The position numbers and the translations under genes were made by a program. Below, in pieces: positions 6,185 through 12,044 of a DNA stretch of 12,044 nucleotides. The notes under the pieces were generated by a model. That model worked only from the letters and a program-made list of their open reading frames with translations, did not search any database and had not been told where the DNA came from. The stretch lies in NCBI GenBank assembly GCA_035628055.1, contig DASPKO010000214.1, positions 1 through 12,044 on the forward strand. The letters are read 5' to 3'. This stretch comes from DASPKO01 sp035628055 (GTDB taxonomy: Bacteria > Planctomycetota > Phycisphaerae > Phycisphaerales > UBA1924). Numbering within the stretch: the stretch's first letter is position 1; each line of letters begins with the position of its first letter.

Positions 6185-6278
6185 GGAAGCCGCGGGCGCC
6201 GCCCACCCCCGGCCTTGCAGCCGCACGCGCCCCCCGTGCCGATAGCGTGCCCGGGGTGCGGGCTCTGGAGGCCGAACC

Positions 6279-6737
6279 ATGGTCAGGGACATCGCGGCGG
6301 TCGTGCTCGGCTATGTCACGATCTTCGTCGTTCTCTTTCTGACGTTCATGGGGCTGTACGCGGCGCTCGGCGCCGAGCGGGTCTTCCGCCCCGGCTCGTA
6401 CGAGGTCTCGCATCTCTGGGCGATGGCCTCGCTGGTGGTCAGCCTCGTCGCGGCGGCGGTGGGCGGGATGGTCGCCGGGCTGATCGCCCGCTCCGACCGG
6501 CCCATCTGGGTCTTCGCGGGGCTCCTGGTCGTGCTGGGCGTGCTTTCGGCACTCGCGCAGAACGCCAAGCCGCTCCCCGCCGGAGCCCGGCCGGCCGATC
6601 TCTCGGGTCTGGCCGCGATGCAGGAGAACCGCACGCCGTTGCTGCTCGGGCTGGCGATGCCGGTGATCGGGGCCGTGGGAGTGATCGTGGGGGCGCGGCT
6701 CGTGCGTCGGCCGGCATCGCCCTCCCCGCACCCCTGA
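6279..6737 (+). CDS. Four-helix membrane protein of unknown function
   Basis: I do not recognise the family. The 152 residues form about four transmembrane helices (roughly 5-30, 44-70, 74-93, 120-142). A short loop carries AERVFRPGSYEVS (32-44), and a polar segment with KPLPAGARPADLSG lies between helices 3 and 4. Helix 2 is Ala/Gly-rich (LVAAAVGGMVAGLIA), suggesting close helix packing. There is no catalytic motif. The start is firm: GGAGG lies 7 nt before the ATG. The stop codon lies in the loop of an intrinsic terminator, so the transcript ends right after the gene. A real gene is very likely; the function is open. Confidence 0.8.
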   Translation: MVRDIAAVVLGYVTIFVVLFLTFMGLYAALGAERVFRPGSYEVSHLWAMASLVVSLVAAAVGGMVAGLIARSDRPIWVFAGLLVVLGVLSALAQNAKPLPAGARPADLSGLAAMQENRTPLLLGLAMPVIGAVGVIVGARLVRRPASPSPHP

Positions 6738-6765
6738 TCGGGCGGCGCTCGTGCGGGCTTTTTTT
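6725..6765 (+). terminator. Intrinsic terminator overlapping the end of the four-helix membrane protein gene
   Basis: CCCGCAC (6725-6731) pairs perfectly with GTGCGGG (6751-6757) over a 19-nt loop that contains the TGA stop. Seven T residues (6759-6765) follow after one C. Ribosomes finishing translation would cover the left arm, so termination may be sensitive to translation. Confidence 0.8.
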
Positions 6766-6848
6766 CCGGTTCCGATGGGCCGCGCCGGGGCGCTGTGCTC
6801 TGATTGAGTCTCGCGGTCGCGCCGCGCCGGCATTCTGGTCACCCAACC

Positions 6849-7247
6849 ATGCTGATGTTCGTCGTATATGCCGTGGCCGTCTGGTTCGCCGCGTGTCGCG
6901 GCCGCCGGCGATGGGAGGGCTTTGCCGCCGTGGCGGTGGGCCTCGGTGGCTGCGTCGCGGTCGGATACCTTCACTACCAGCTCAACATCTGGACCGAGGG
7001 GCGGATCTTCCTCCGCGTGCTCCAGGTGCTGCTGGTGCCGTACGCCATCCTGGTCACGCTCGGCGGCCTGTTCCTCGCCGCGCTCCCGCGTCGCTCGACC
7101 CAGCTCGTCCCCTGCCGGGCCTGCCAGTACGAGCTGGCGGGCCTCTGCGGCCCCTGCCCGGAGTGCGGCGCCCGCGGGCCGGTCGCGGATCAGCCTCCGC
7201 CCCCGCCGATGATCGCCCCGACGTGGGCGACCGCGGGCGCGTGGTGA
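6849..7247 (+). CDS. Membrane protein with C-terminal zinc ribbon, unknown function
   Basis: Protein of 132 residues with three probable transmembrane helices (1-16, 24-42, 57-79) and a cytosolic-type zinc ribbon at the end. The ribbon is CRACQYELAGLCGPCPECG (89-107), with Cys89 and Cys92 in the first knuckle, Cys103 and Cys106 in the second, and an extra Cys100. The CxxCxYxLxGL...CPECG layout is one I associate with numerous small planctomycete membrane proteins. A Pro-rich tail follows (117-121). I chose ATG 6849 because it begins directly with a membrane helix; an in-frame TTG at 6804 would add 15 residues with no gain. No ribosome site is clear. It converges with the ABC operon with 10 bp between stop codons and no terminator in the gap. 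Zinc binding is probable; the role is unknown. Confidence 0.75.
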   Translation: MLMFVVYAVAVWFAACRGRRRWEGFAAVAVGLGGCVAVGYLHYQLNIWTEGRIFLRVLQVLLVPYAILVTLGGLFLAALPRRSTQLVPCRACQYELAGLCGPCPECGARGPVADQPPPPPMIAPTWATAGAW

Positions 7248-7257
7248 GTCGTTCGGC

Positions 7258-9435
7258 CTAGCCGAAGATCAGTCGCCAGGCCGCCCCGGCCAGCAGCACC
7301 AGCACCGGGAGCCCGAGCCCGACGCCCCAGCGCAGGAGGGCGAGCGTGCCCGGGCTCATGGGCGGGATGAGCGGGACCACGGTGGCGGCCGGGCTCGGCG
7401 CGATCAGCTCGTCCTGTCCGGCCAGCCACGAGACCGCCGCCTCGAAGAGCTCGAGGTTCGCGGGCGCCGCGAAGACGATCCGCCCCTCGACCTCGGCCTG
7501 CTGCTGCGTCACCGCGTCGAAGAACCAGCCGTTGGAGCCCACCACCACCAGGCGCTGCGCCCGGGGCGCGGCGCTGGCCCCGGATGCGCCGCCGGACTCC
7601 GGCACGGGCCGCTCCAGGGCCGCGGCCACGGTCCACGGGCCCGTGACGTCGTCGCGGGCCCCGTCGGGCGTCGGCTGGGCCCCCGGCCCCGCGCGTCCGG
7701 CCCGCAGGGCCATCCACTCGGCCTCGGCCCAGAGCCCGTCGCGCGCCGGCAGCGTGACCAGCGGACTGATCGCCACCGGTCCGGCGCCCGGCGCCCCCAG
7801 GGGCTCGAGCGGGATGGGCCAGAGCAGGAACAGCCCCAGGCCGTTGATCGCCCCGGCGATGCGATGGTCCGACCCCGGCTCGTGCACCAGGTGCTCACCC
7901 GTCACGACGCGCCCGCCGGGCGCCGTGAACTGCTGCACGAGCGGGCGCCCCGAGTCGGCCCGCAGCCCCCAGCGCTCCAGGAACGCGACCATCGGGTCCG
8001 GCGCGCCCCCCGCGGGCAGGAGCGAGGGGGTGACGGAGAGGAGCAGCGGCCGTCCCTCGTCGGCGAGGCGGGCCAGCGCGTCGGCCAGCCGGGCCATGCG
8101 CGTCGCCCCCGCGGGCGAGTCGGCGCTGGTGCTGATGCTCACGTAGACCACCGGGCGCTCGCCCCGCGGATCGACCCGCCCGAGCGCCGGCGGGTCGGGA
8201 TCGTGAGCGGGGGCCCAGTCCAGCACCGTGACGCCCCGCAGCCGAAGGCGGTCGACGAGCACGGACATCATGGGCATCCCGGCGGCCATCGGGGCCGGGG
8301 CGCCGTGCACGAACACGACGATGGGCGGCTCGGGGTTGGCGATCGTCCCGATCGCGGTGGCCAGGAGCTCCTCGGCCCGGAAGCGCTGCGATGCTCCCTG
8401 AGACTCTGTTCCGACGGGCGGGAAGAGCAGGTCGGTGCTGACGGCGGCCATGGCGCGCCCGGGGCGGACCGCGCCGCGCTCCGCCGGCGGCCCGAGCACC
8501 AGGGCCGCGCTGGAGCGCTCGATGGCCCGGGCCACGCCCAACACGGGCGGGTGCTCGAGGGCGCCGAGCTGGCCGGCGACTCGGACGGCCCGGTCGCGGA
8601 GGCCCGGAAGGTCTTTCACGAGCGCCGCCGCGGAGTCGCGCACCGCCCCCGGGACCTCCGCGGCGGGCGAGGCGATCGCGGACAGGTTCCGCTCCAGCTC
8701 GCCCAGAAGGTCGGCCGTCTCCGCCAGCGCGGTCCGCAGCGCCAGGGCCGCGTGGTCTGTGCCCGGGACCGCCACGGGCCCGGCGGACTGCGCGAGCAGC
8801 TCCTCGGCGCGCCGCCCTGCCCGGAGGAGGTCATCGGCCTTCACGCGCAGCAGTCCCGCCTGGGCCTGCGCATAGTCGCGGACCGCGGCGGGGACCGGCC
8901 CCTCCAGCCCCGCCAGCGCCGCGCGCATTCCCAGGAGCTCGGTGCCCAGGCTCTCGCAGGCCCGAGCAAGCTCGCCCGCCGCCGTGCGCGCCACGGTCAC
9001 CGCGGCCGCGGCCCGCTCCAGCTCCGGGCGGTACGCGCCGACCAGCTCGGCGAGGAGCTGCTCGAACTCCTCCCGTCCCCGCGCCGACCCGGTATCGATC
9101 ACCGTGCCCCGCACGTGCGGGGAGTGTCGCTCCATGGCCGCGAGCACGTCGAGGGCGCGCTGGCGGGCGCGCGGATCGGTTCCGGCGGCGGGGGCCGCGA
9201 TGATCACCCGGCACGGGCCCGTCAGCCGATCCAGCAGGCCGCGCGTGCGCGGGGCCAGGCGGTGCTCCCCGGCCTGCGTGGCGTCGAAGCGCGCCGACCA
9301 GTGATGCGCCAGGATGCCGGCGAAGAGGCACGACGCGGTGATCGCCAGGAAGACCGCCCCCGTGCGCAGCGCGTGCTGCGCCCGGCGCGCCCGCGCGGTC
9401 GGGGGGGCCGCCCGGGACGGCTCGGCGGCGCTCAC
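7258..9435 (-). CDS. GldG-like ABC auxiliary membrane protein with long helical insert
   Basis: Third gene of the ABC operon, 725 residues, resembling the GldG / ABC_transp_aux family: an extracytoplasmic substrate-side protein anchored at both ends. Helix 26-44 anchors the N-terminus, followed by the typical FDATQAGEHRLAPRTRGLLDRL phrase at about 50-71. Helix about 700-722 anchors the C-terminus. Residues 120-312 are Ala/Arg/Glu/Leu-rich and predicted helical or coiled coil, an insertion that makes the protein clearly longer than Bacteroidetes GldG (about 560 residues). An alpha/beta region with PIVVFVHGAP (371-380) and VVYVSIS follows. The start is GTG 9433-9435, chosen because it overlaps the permease stop as GTGA and fits the N-terminus; further upstream the frame is only a shadow of the permease gene. 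Transport substrate is unknown. Gliding motility should not be assumed outside Bacteroidetes. Confidence 0.8.
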   Translation of the reverse strand: MSAAEPSRAAPPTARARRAQHALRTGAVFLAITASCLFAGILAHHWSARFDATQAGEHRLAPRTRGLLDRLTGPCRVIIAAPAAGTDPRARQRALDVLAAMERHSPHVRGTVIDTGSARGREEFEQLLAELVGAYRPELERAAAAVTVARTAAGELARACESLGTELLGMRAALAGLEGPVPAAVRDYAQAQAGLLRVKADDLLRAGRRAEELLAQSAGPVAVPGTDHAALALRTALAETADLLGELERNLSAIASPAAEVPGAVRDSAAALVKDLPGLRDRAVRVAGQLGALEHPPVLGVARAIERSSAALVLGPPAERGAVRPGRAMAAVSTDLLFPPVGTESQGASQRFRAEELLATAIGTIANPEPPIVVFVHGAPAPMAAGMPMMSVLVDRLRLRGVTVLDWAPAHDPDPPALGRVDPRGERPVVYVSISTSADSPAGATRMARLADALARLADEGRPLLLSVTPSLLPAGGAPDPMVAFLERWGLRADSGRPLVQQFTAPGGRVVTGEHLVHEPGSDHRIAGAINGLGLFLLWPIPLEPLGAPGAGPVAISPLVTLPARDGLWAEAEWMALRAGRAGPGAQPTPDGARDDVTGPWTVAAALERPVPESGGASGASAAPRAQRLVVVGSNGWFFDAVTQQQAEVEGRIVFAAPANLELFEAAVSWLAGQDELIAPSPAATVVPLIPPMSPGTLALLRWGVGLGLPVLVLLAGAAWRLIFG

Positions 9436-10145
9436 CGCCACCTCCGCGCGTGCAGCAGCAGGGTGGTGGCGGCCAGGAACCAGAAGCTCGTGACCAGGAA
9501 GAACGCGACGTGCGCCGTGTCGATCACGCCCTTGGCAAAGTCCAGCGTCCGCAGGCTCGGGCTCACGGCGTAGACGATCTCCGCCACCCGGGGCGGGAAG
9601 GCGCCGGCCTGCCCGCGCACGATCTCGAGGGCGACCAGCCCGCACAGCGGCCCCAGGAAGGCCAGGGCCTGGCTGGACGTTGCCGCCGAGGCGAGCATCC
9701 CCACCGACAGGTAGAGCATGCCCAGGAGGACCACGCCCAGGTACCCCGCCAGCACCGCGCCCGGGTCCGGCTCGGCGACCGCGGCGAGCACCACCACGTA
9801 CGCGAGGGTCGGCGCCAGCATCAGGCAGAGGAAGCTCAGGGCCGCGAGGAACTTTCCGGCCACCACGCCGGCCTCCGCGACGGGGGCCGTCAGCAGGGTC
9901 TCGAGGGTGCCGCTGCGCCGCTCCTCGCTGAAGGCGCGCATCGAGATGGCGGGAGCCAGCACCAGGAGCAGGCTCCACGTGAGCCCGAAGAAAGCCCGCA
10001 GACTGGCCGGCTGCCCCGGCTCGAGCACCGCGTAGCGAAAGACCCCGCCGGCCAGCACCAGGAACAGGGCCATGATGATCCACCCCGCGGGGGTGCGGAA
10101 GTACGCGGCCAGCTCGCGGCGCCAGATCGGAATGGTTCCTCTCAT
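9432..10145 (-). CDS. ABC-2-type permease, GldF-like
   Basis: Integral membrane subunit of the ABC system, 237 residues with six helices (about 19-38, 53-70, 96-122, 132-153, 156-175, 209-232). The family signature is clear: WRRELAAYFRTPAGWII at the start, LAPAISMRAFSEERRSGTLETLLTAPV at 63-89 (the cytoplasmic coupling segment), and a short basic C-terminus. It pairs with the ATPase encoded immediately upstream; the ATPase stop and this start share ATGA (10142-10145). Its own stop overlaps the GTG of the GldG-like gene. These overlaps imply translational coupling and a fixed subunit ratio. The N-terminal phrase and the coupling segment resemble GldF more than drug exporters such as DrrB. Confidence 0.9.
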   Translation of the reverse strand: MRGTIPIWRRELAAYFRTPAGWIIMALFLVLAGGVFRYAVLEPGQPASLRAFFGLTWSLLLVLAPAISMRAFSEERRSGTLETLLTAPVAEAGVVAGKFLAALSFLCLMLAPTLAYVVVLAAVAEPDPGAVLAGYLGVVLLGMLYLSVGMLASAATSSQALAFLGPLCGLVALEIVRGQAGAFPPRVAEIVYAVSPSLRTLDFAKGVIDTAHVAFFLVTSFWFLAATTLLLHARRWR

Positions 10146-11125
10146 GCGGCCCCTCCCGCGTCCGCCGCCGGGGCCGGGCCGGTGCCGGGGTCGTCGTCGG
10201 TCTCCAGGAGCGAGAGGAAGAGCTGCTCGAGCCCGGGGGCGGGGCGTGCCAGCTCGCGCACGGCCAGGCCCGCGGCCGCGGCCGTACGCGCGATCGCCTC
10301 GCGCAGGTCGCCCGCGCCGGGCGCCGCGAAGAGGCGCAGCCGCTGCCACCCGTCGGGGGCGGCCGGCTCGGCGGCCACGCGCGCGGCGCCGGGCACGGCG
10401 CGCAGCACCCGCTCGGGGGCCTCGCCCCGCGCCTCGACCACGTAGGGGGCCGCGTGCCGGACCCGCTCGATGAGCCCGGCTGGGGATCCCTCGGCGCGGA
10501 CGCGGCCGCGGGTGATGATCACCACGCGGTCGCAGGTCTGCTCGACCTCGGGGAGCACGTGGGAGCTCACCAGCACGCAGTGGGTCTGGGCCAGCTCGCG
10601 CATCAGCCCGCGCATCTGGCGGATCTGCGCCGGGTCCAGCCCGCTGGACGGCTCGTCGAGAACGATCACCGCCGGGTCGTGGAGCAGCGCCGCCGCGATC
10701 CCCACCCGCTGGCGATACCCCTTGCTGAGCTGGCCGATCCGCCGGTGCGCCACGTCCGCGACGTCGCAGCGCGCCAGCGCCCGGCCGACCGCGGCGCGGC
10801 GCGGCCCGCGGCGCAGCGACATCAGCCGTCCGCGGAAGTGGAGGTACCCGCGCACCGACATCTCGGGATAGAGCGGGGCGGCCTCGGGCAGGTAGCCCAG
10901 GCACCGGCGCGCCGCGAGCGACTGGTCCACGGTGTCGTGCCCGCAGACGCGCACCGAGCCGGCGCTCGGGGCCAGGAAGCCCGTGATGATCCGCAACGTC
11001 GTGGTCTTGCCCGCCCCGTTGGGGCCCAGGAGCCCGACCACCTCCCCGGCGGGCGCCTCGAACGAGACGCCCCGGAGCGCCGCGTGCGCCCCGTACCACT
11101 TGCTGACCTGGCTGACGTGGATCAT
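10142..11125 (-). CDS. ABC transporter ATPase, GldA-like
   Basis: ATP-binding subunit that powers the transporter, 327 residues. Walker A GPNGAGKTT is at 34-42, the signature LSKGYRQR at 133-140, Walker B VIVLDEP at 153-159, the D-loop SGLD at 161-164 and the switch His at 189 (SSHVL). The Q-loop position carries Glu81 in GYLPEAAPLYPEMSV, as in GldA-type ATPases. Residues 210-327 form an extra C-terminal domain ending in an acidic, Pro/Ala-rich tail; such domains are seen in ABC-2 exporter ATPases. All catalytic motifs are intact. It is the first gene of a three-gene operon. The ATG at 11123-11125 has only a weak ribosome site. A divergent signalling gene starts 147 bp away. Confidence 0.95.
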   Translation of the reverse strand: MIHVSQVSKWYGAHAALRGVSFEAPAGEVVGLLGPNGAGKTTTLRIITGFLAPSAGSVRVCGHDTVDQSLAARRCLGYLPEAAPLYPEMSVRGYLHFRGRLMSLRRGPRRAAVGRALARCDVADVAHRRIGQLSKGYRQRVGIAAALLHDPAVIVLDEPSSGLDPAQIRQMRGLMRELAQTHCVLVSSHVLPEVEQTCDRVVIITRGRVRAEGSPAGLIERVRHAAPYVVEARGEAPERVLRAVPGAARVAAEPAAPDGWQRLRLFAAPGAGDLREAIARTAAAAGLAVRELARPAPGLEQLFLSLLETDDDPGTGPAPAADAGGAA

Positions 11126-11272
11126 CGCTGCTCGCGGCCGCCCAGCCTATCCGACCCACTCCGGGCTCGCCCGGCGCGTGGCCCGGCGCCGCCGCGTTTG
11201 CTCGCGCCCGCGGCCGCACTCTACACTTGCCCACCCGGTGGGGCGGCGCCCCGTTCACCCGGCGGCGTTCTC
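11126..11272. promoter_or_regulatory. Divergent promoter region between the ABC operon and the PAS signalling gene
   Basis: For the plus-strand gene, TTGCTC (11198-11203) and TACACT (11222-11227), 18 bp apart, form a plausible sigma-70 promoter with a leader of about 40 nt. That leader contains a GGGGC/GCCCC hairpin (11239-11251). For the minus-strand ABC operon, TAGGCT (11144-11149) is a possible -10 without a good -35. The 147 bp could allow joint control of the two units. Pattern-based only. Confidence 0.45.
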
Positions 11273-12044
11273 ATGCCCACAGGCCGGCCCAAGCTGTTGC
11301 TCCTCGGCGGGCGGCACGTCGATGCCGACGAGCTGGCGCGCCGCCTCGCGGACCACTACGAGGTGCTGGTCGCGCCGCCGGGCGGCGGGCCCATGAACCC
11401 GGCCTGGCTGCAGGCCGACGTGGTGCTCGCGGGCGCCGGCGAGTACCTGCCGGCCGAGCGCGAGCTGGTGGAGCGCCAGTCGGGGGCGATTCTCGAATCG
11501 CTCGGGGAGGGGGTCTGCCTCGCCGACGAGCACGGGGGCATCATCTGGGCGAACATGCGCTTCCGCGGGCTCGACGAGCTCACGCGCGGGCGGATCGAGG
11601 CGGTCTGCCGCCGCGTGGCCCAGCGCCTCGCCGACCCCGCGGTCGATCCGCGGACCGTGGGCGCCGCGAAGTTCGACGTCGCGGCCGGCGACGGGCAGCG
11701 GTTCTTCGAGGTGGTCGTCGCGCCCGTCCCCTCCGTCCTGGCCGGGCCGACGCCCCCCGGGGGCGGGCAGGACCACCAGGGCGCGTTCCAAGGCCCGGCG
11801 CGCGGCACCCAGCCGCCGCGCCCGCCGCCGGGCGGGCGGGTGGCCGCGGTCATCTGGGACGTGACGGCGTCGCGGCGTTTCCTGCACAAGCTCGAGGCGA
11901 TCGACCGGGCGGGGCGCGAGCTGGTCCGCCTCGACGCGGAGCTGATCCGCCGGATGCACGTCGGGGAGCGCCTCAAGGTGCTCGAGCAGAAGATCGTGAA
12001 GTTCGCTCACGACCTGATGCACTTCGATCACTTCACCATCCGTC
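11273..12044 (+). CDS. PAS-type (probably PAS-GAF) signalling protein, N-terminal part (runs off the right edge)
   Basis: The 257 visible residues look like the input part of a sensor, perhaps a histidine kinase or phosphatase regulator; no output domain is in view. Residues 6-55 (KLLLLGGRHVDADELARRL...) resemble a reduced receiver-like fold, without a clear phospho-acceptor Asp. A PAS-like domain follows: QSGAILESLGEGVCLADEHG (69-88), IIWANMRFRGL (90-100), FFEVVVAPV (144-152) and VAAVIWDVTASRRF (190-203). A Gly/Pro/Gln-rich insert (153-189) interrupts its last strands. A helix 205-240 leads into KIVKFAHDLMHFDHFTIR, typical of the start of a GAF domain. The ATG at 11273 lacks a ribosome site but fits the promoter seen upstream. 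It is divergent from the ABC operon. Signal and output are unknown. Confidence 0.7.
   Translation, partial: MPTGRPKLLLLGGRHVDADELARRLADHYEVLVAPPGGGPMNPAWLQADVVLAGAGEYLPAERELVERQSGAILESLGEGVCLADEHGGIIWANMRFRGLDELTRGRIEAVCRRVAQRLADPAVDPRTVGAAKFDVAAGDGQRFFEVVVAPVPSVLAGPTPPGGGQDHQGAFQGPARGTQPPRPPPGGRVAAVIWDVTASRRFLHKLEAIDRAGRELVRLDAELIRRMHVGERLKVLEQKIVKFAHDLMHFDHFTIR

Noticed and set aside
6804..6848. TTG start extending the zinc-ribbon membrane protein by 15 residues
   Set aside because: No ribosome site, and the added residues are polar and precede a natural N-terminal membrane helix at ATG 6849.
7864..9573. 569-residue plus-strand open frame opposite the GldG-like gene
   Set aside because: Arg/Gly/His-rich shadow without motifs. 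The minus-strand frame has terminal membrane helices and a coupled start.
9436..10083. N-terminal extension of the GldG-like frame upstream of 9435
   Set aside because: It overlaps the permease gene entirely and encodes a Gly/Arg/Pro-rich sequence. The GTG at 9433-9435 gives a sensible N-terminus and a GTGA overlap.

Overview
The window is about 12 kb of very GC-rich, densely coding bacterial chromosome. The sequence suggests a planctomycete, most likely a Phycisphaerae-like one. The clues are a PEP-CTERM-type surface protein with a VPGPGAA...RRRR sorting tail, a small membrane protein with a CxxCxYxLxGL...CPECG zinc ribbon, a Gld-type ABC cluster, and a split-off rpsL-rpsG pair. The lineage call is inference from these traits, not a database result. 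No mobile element, CRISPR array, tRNA or rRNA is visible.

Left part (1-5701), all on the minus strand. Transcription runs right to left: a COG3014-like helical-repeat lipoprotein (4259-5701) and an LpoB-like lipoprotein (3585-4193), probably one operon; then rpsL (3025-3396) and rpsG (2406-2900); then a PEP-CTERM protein (1385-2011), an intrinsic terminator (1304-1362), and an M28-type zinc peptidase lipoprotein (start 1263) whose C-terminus lies beyond the left edge. A hairpin plus U-tract sits just upstream of rpsL and coincides with a plausible rpsL promoter.

Middle part (5852-7247), plus strand. Three small genes: a MazG-like nucleotide pyrophosphohydrolase, a four-helix membrane protein of unknown function closed by a good intrinsic terminator, and a membrane-anchored zinc-ribbon protein. 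The last converges with the next operon, leaving 10 bp between stop codons.

Right part (7258-11125), minus strand. A tightly coupled ABC operon in the order ATPase (GldA-like), permease (GldF-like), auxiliary membrane protein (GldG-like). The junctions are ATGA and GTGA overlaps, so the three are surely co-translated. The GldG-like protein carries a long helical insert. Divergent from this operon, across 147 bp, is the start of a PAS-type (possibly PAS-GAF) signalling protein that runs off the right edge.

Much of the window concerns the cell envelope: two lipoproteins probably tied to peptidoglycan synthesis, a sorted surface protein, a lipoprotein peptidase and an envelope ABC system. Translation genes sit in between. 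I see no clear wholly new system. The most useful leads are the arginine at S12 position 88 (a classical streptomycin-resistance position), the LpoB/COG3014 pair outside Proteobacteria, and the enlarged GldG-like protein.
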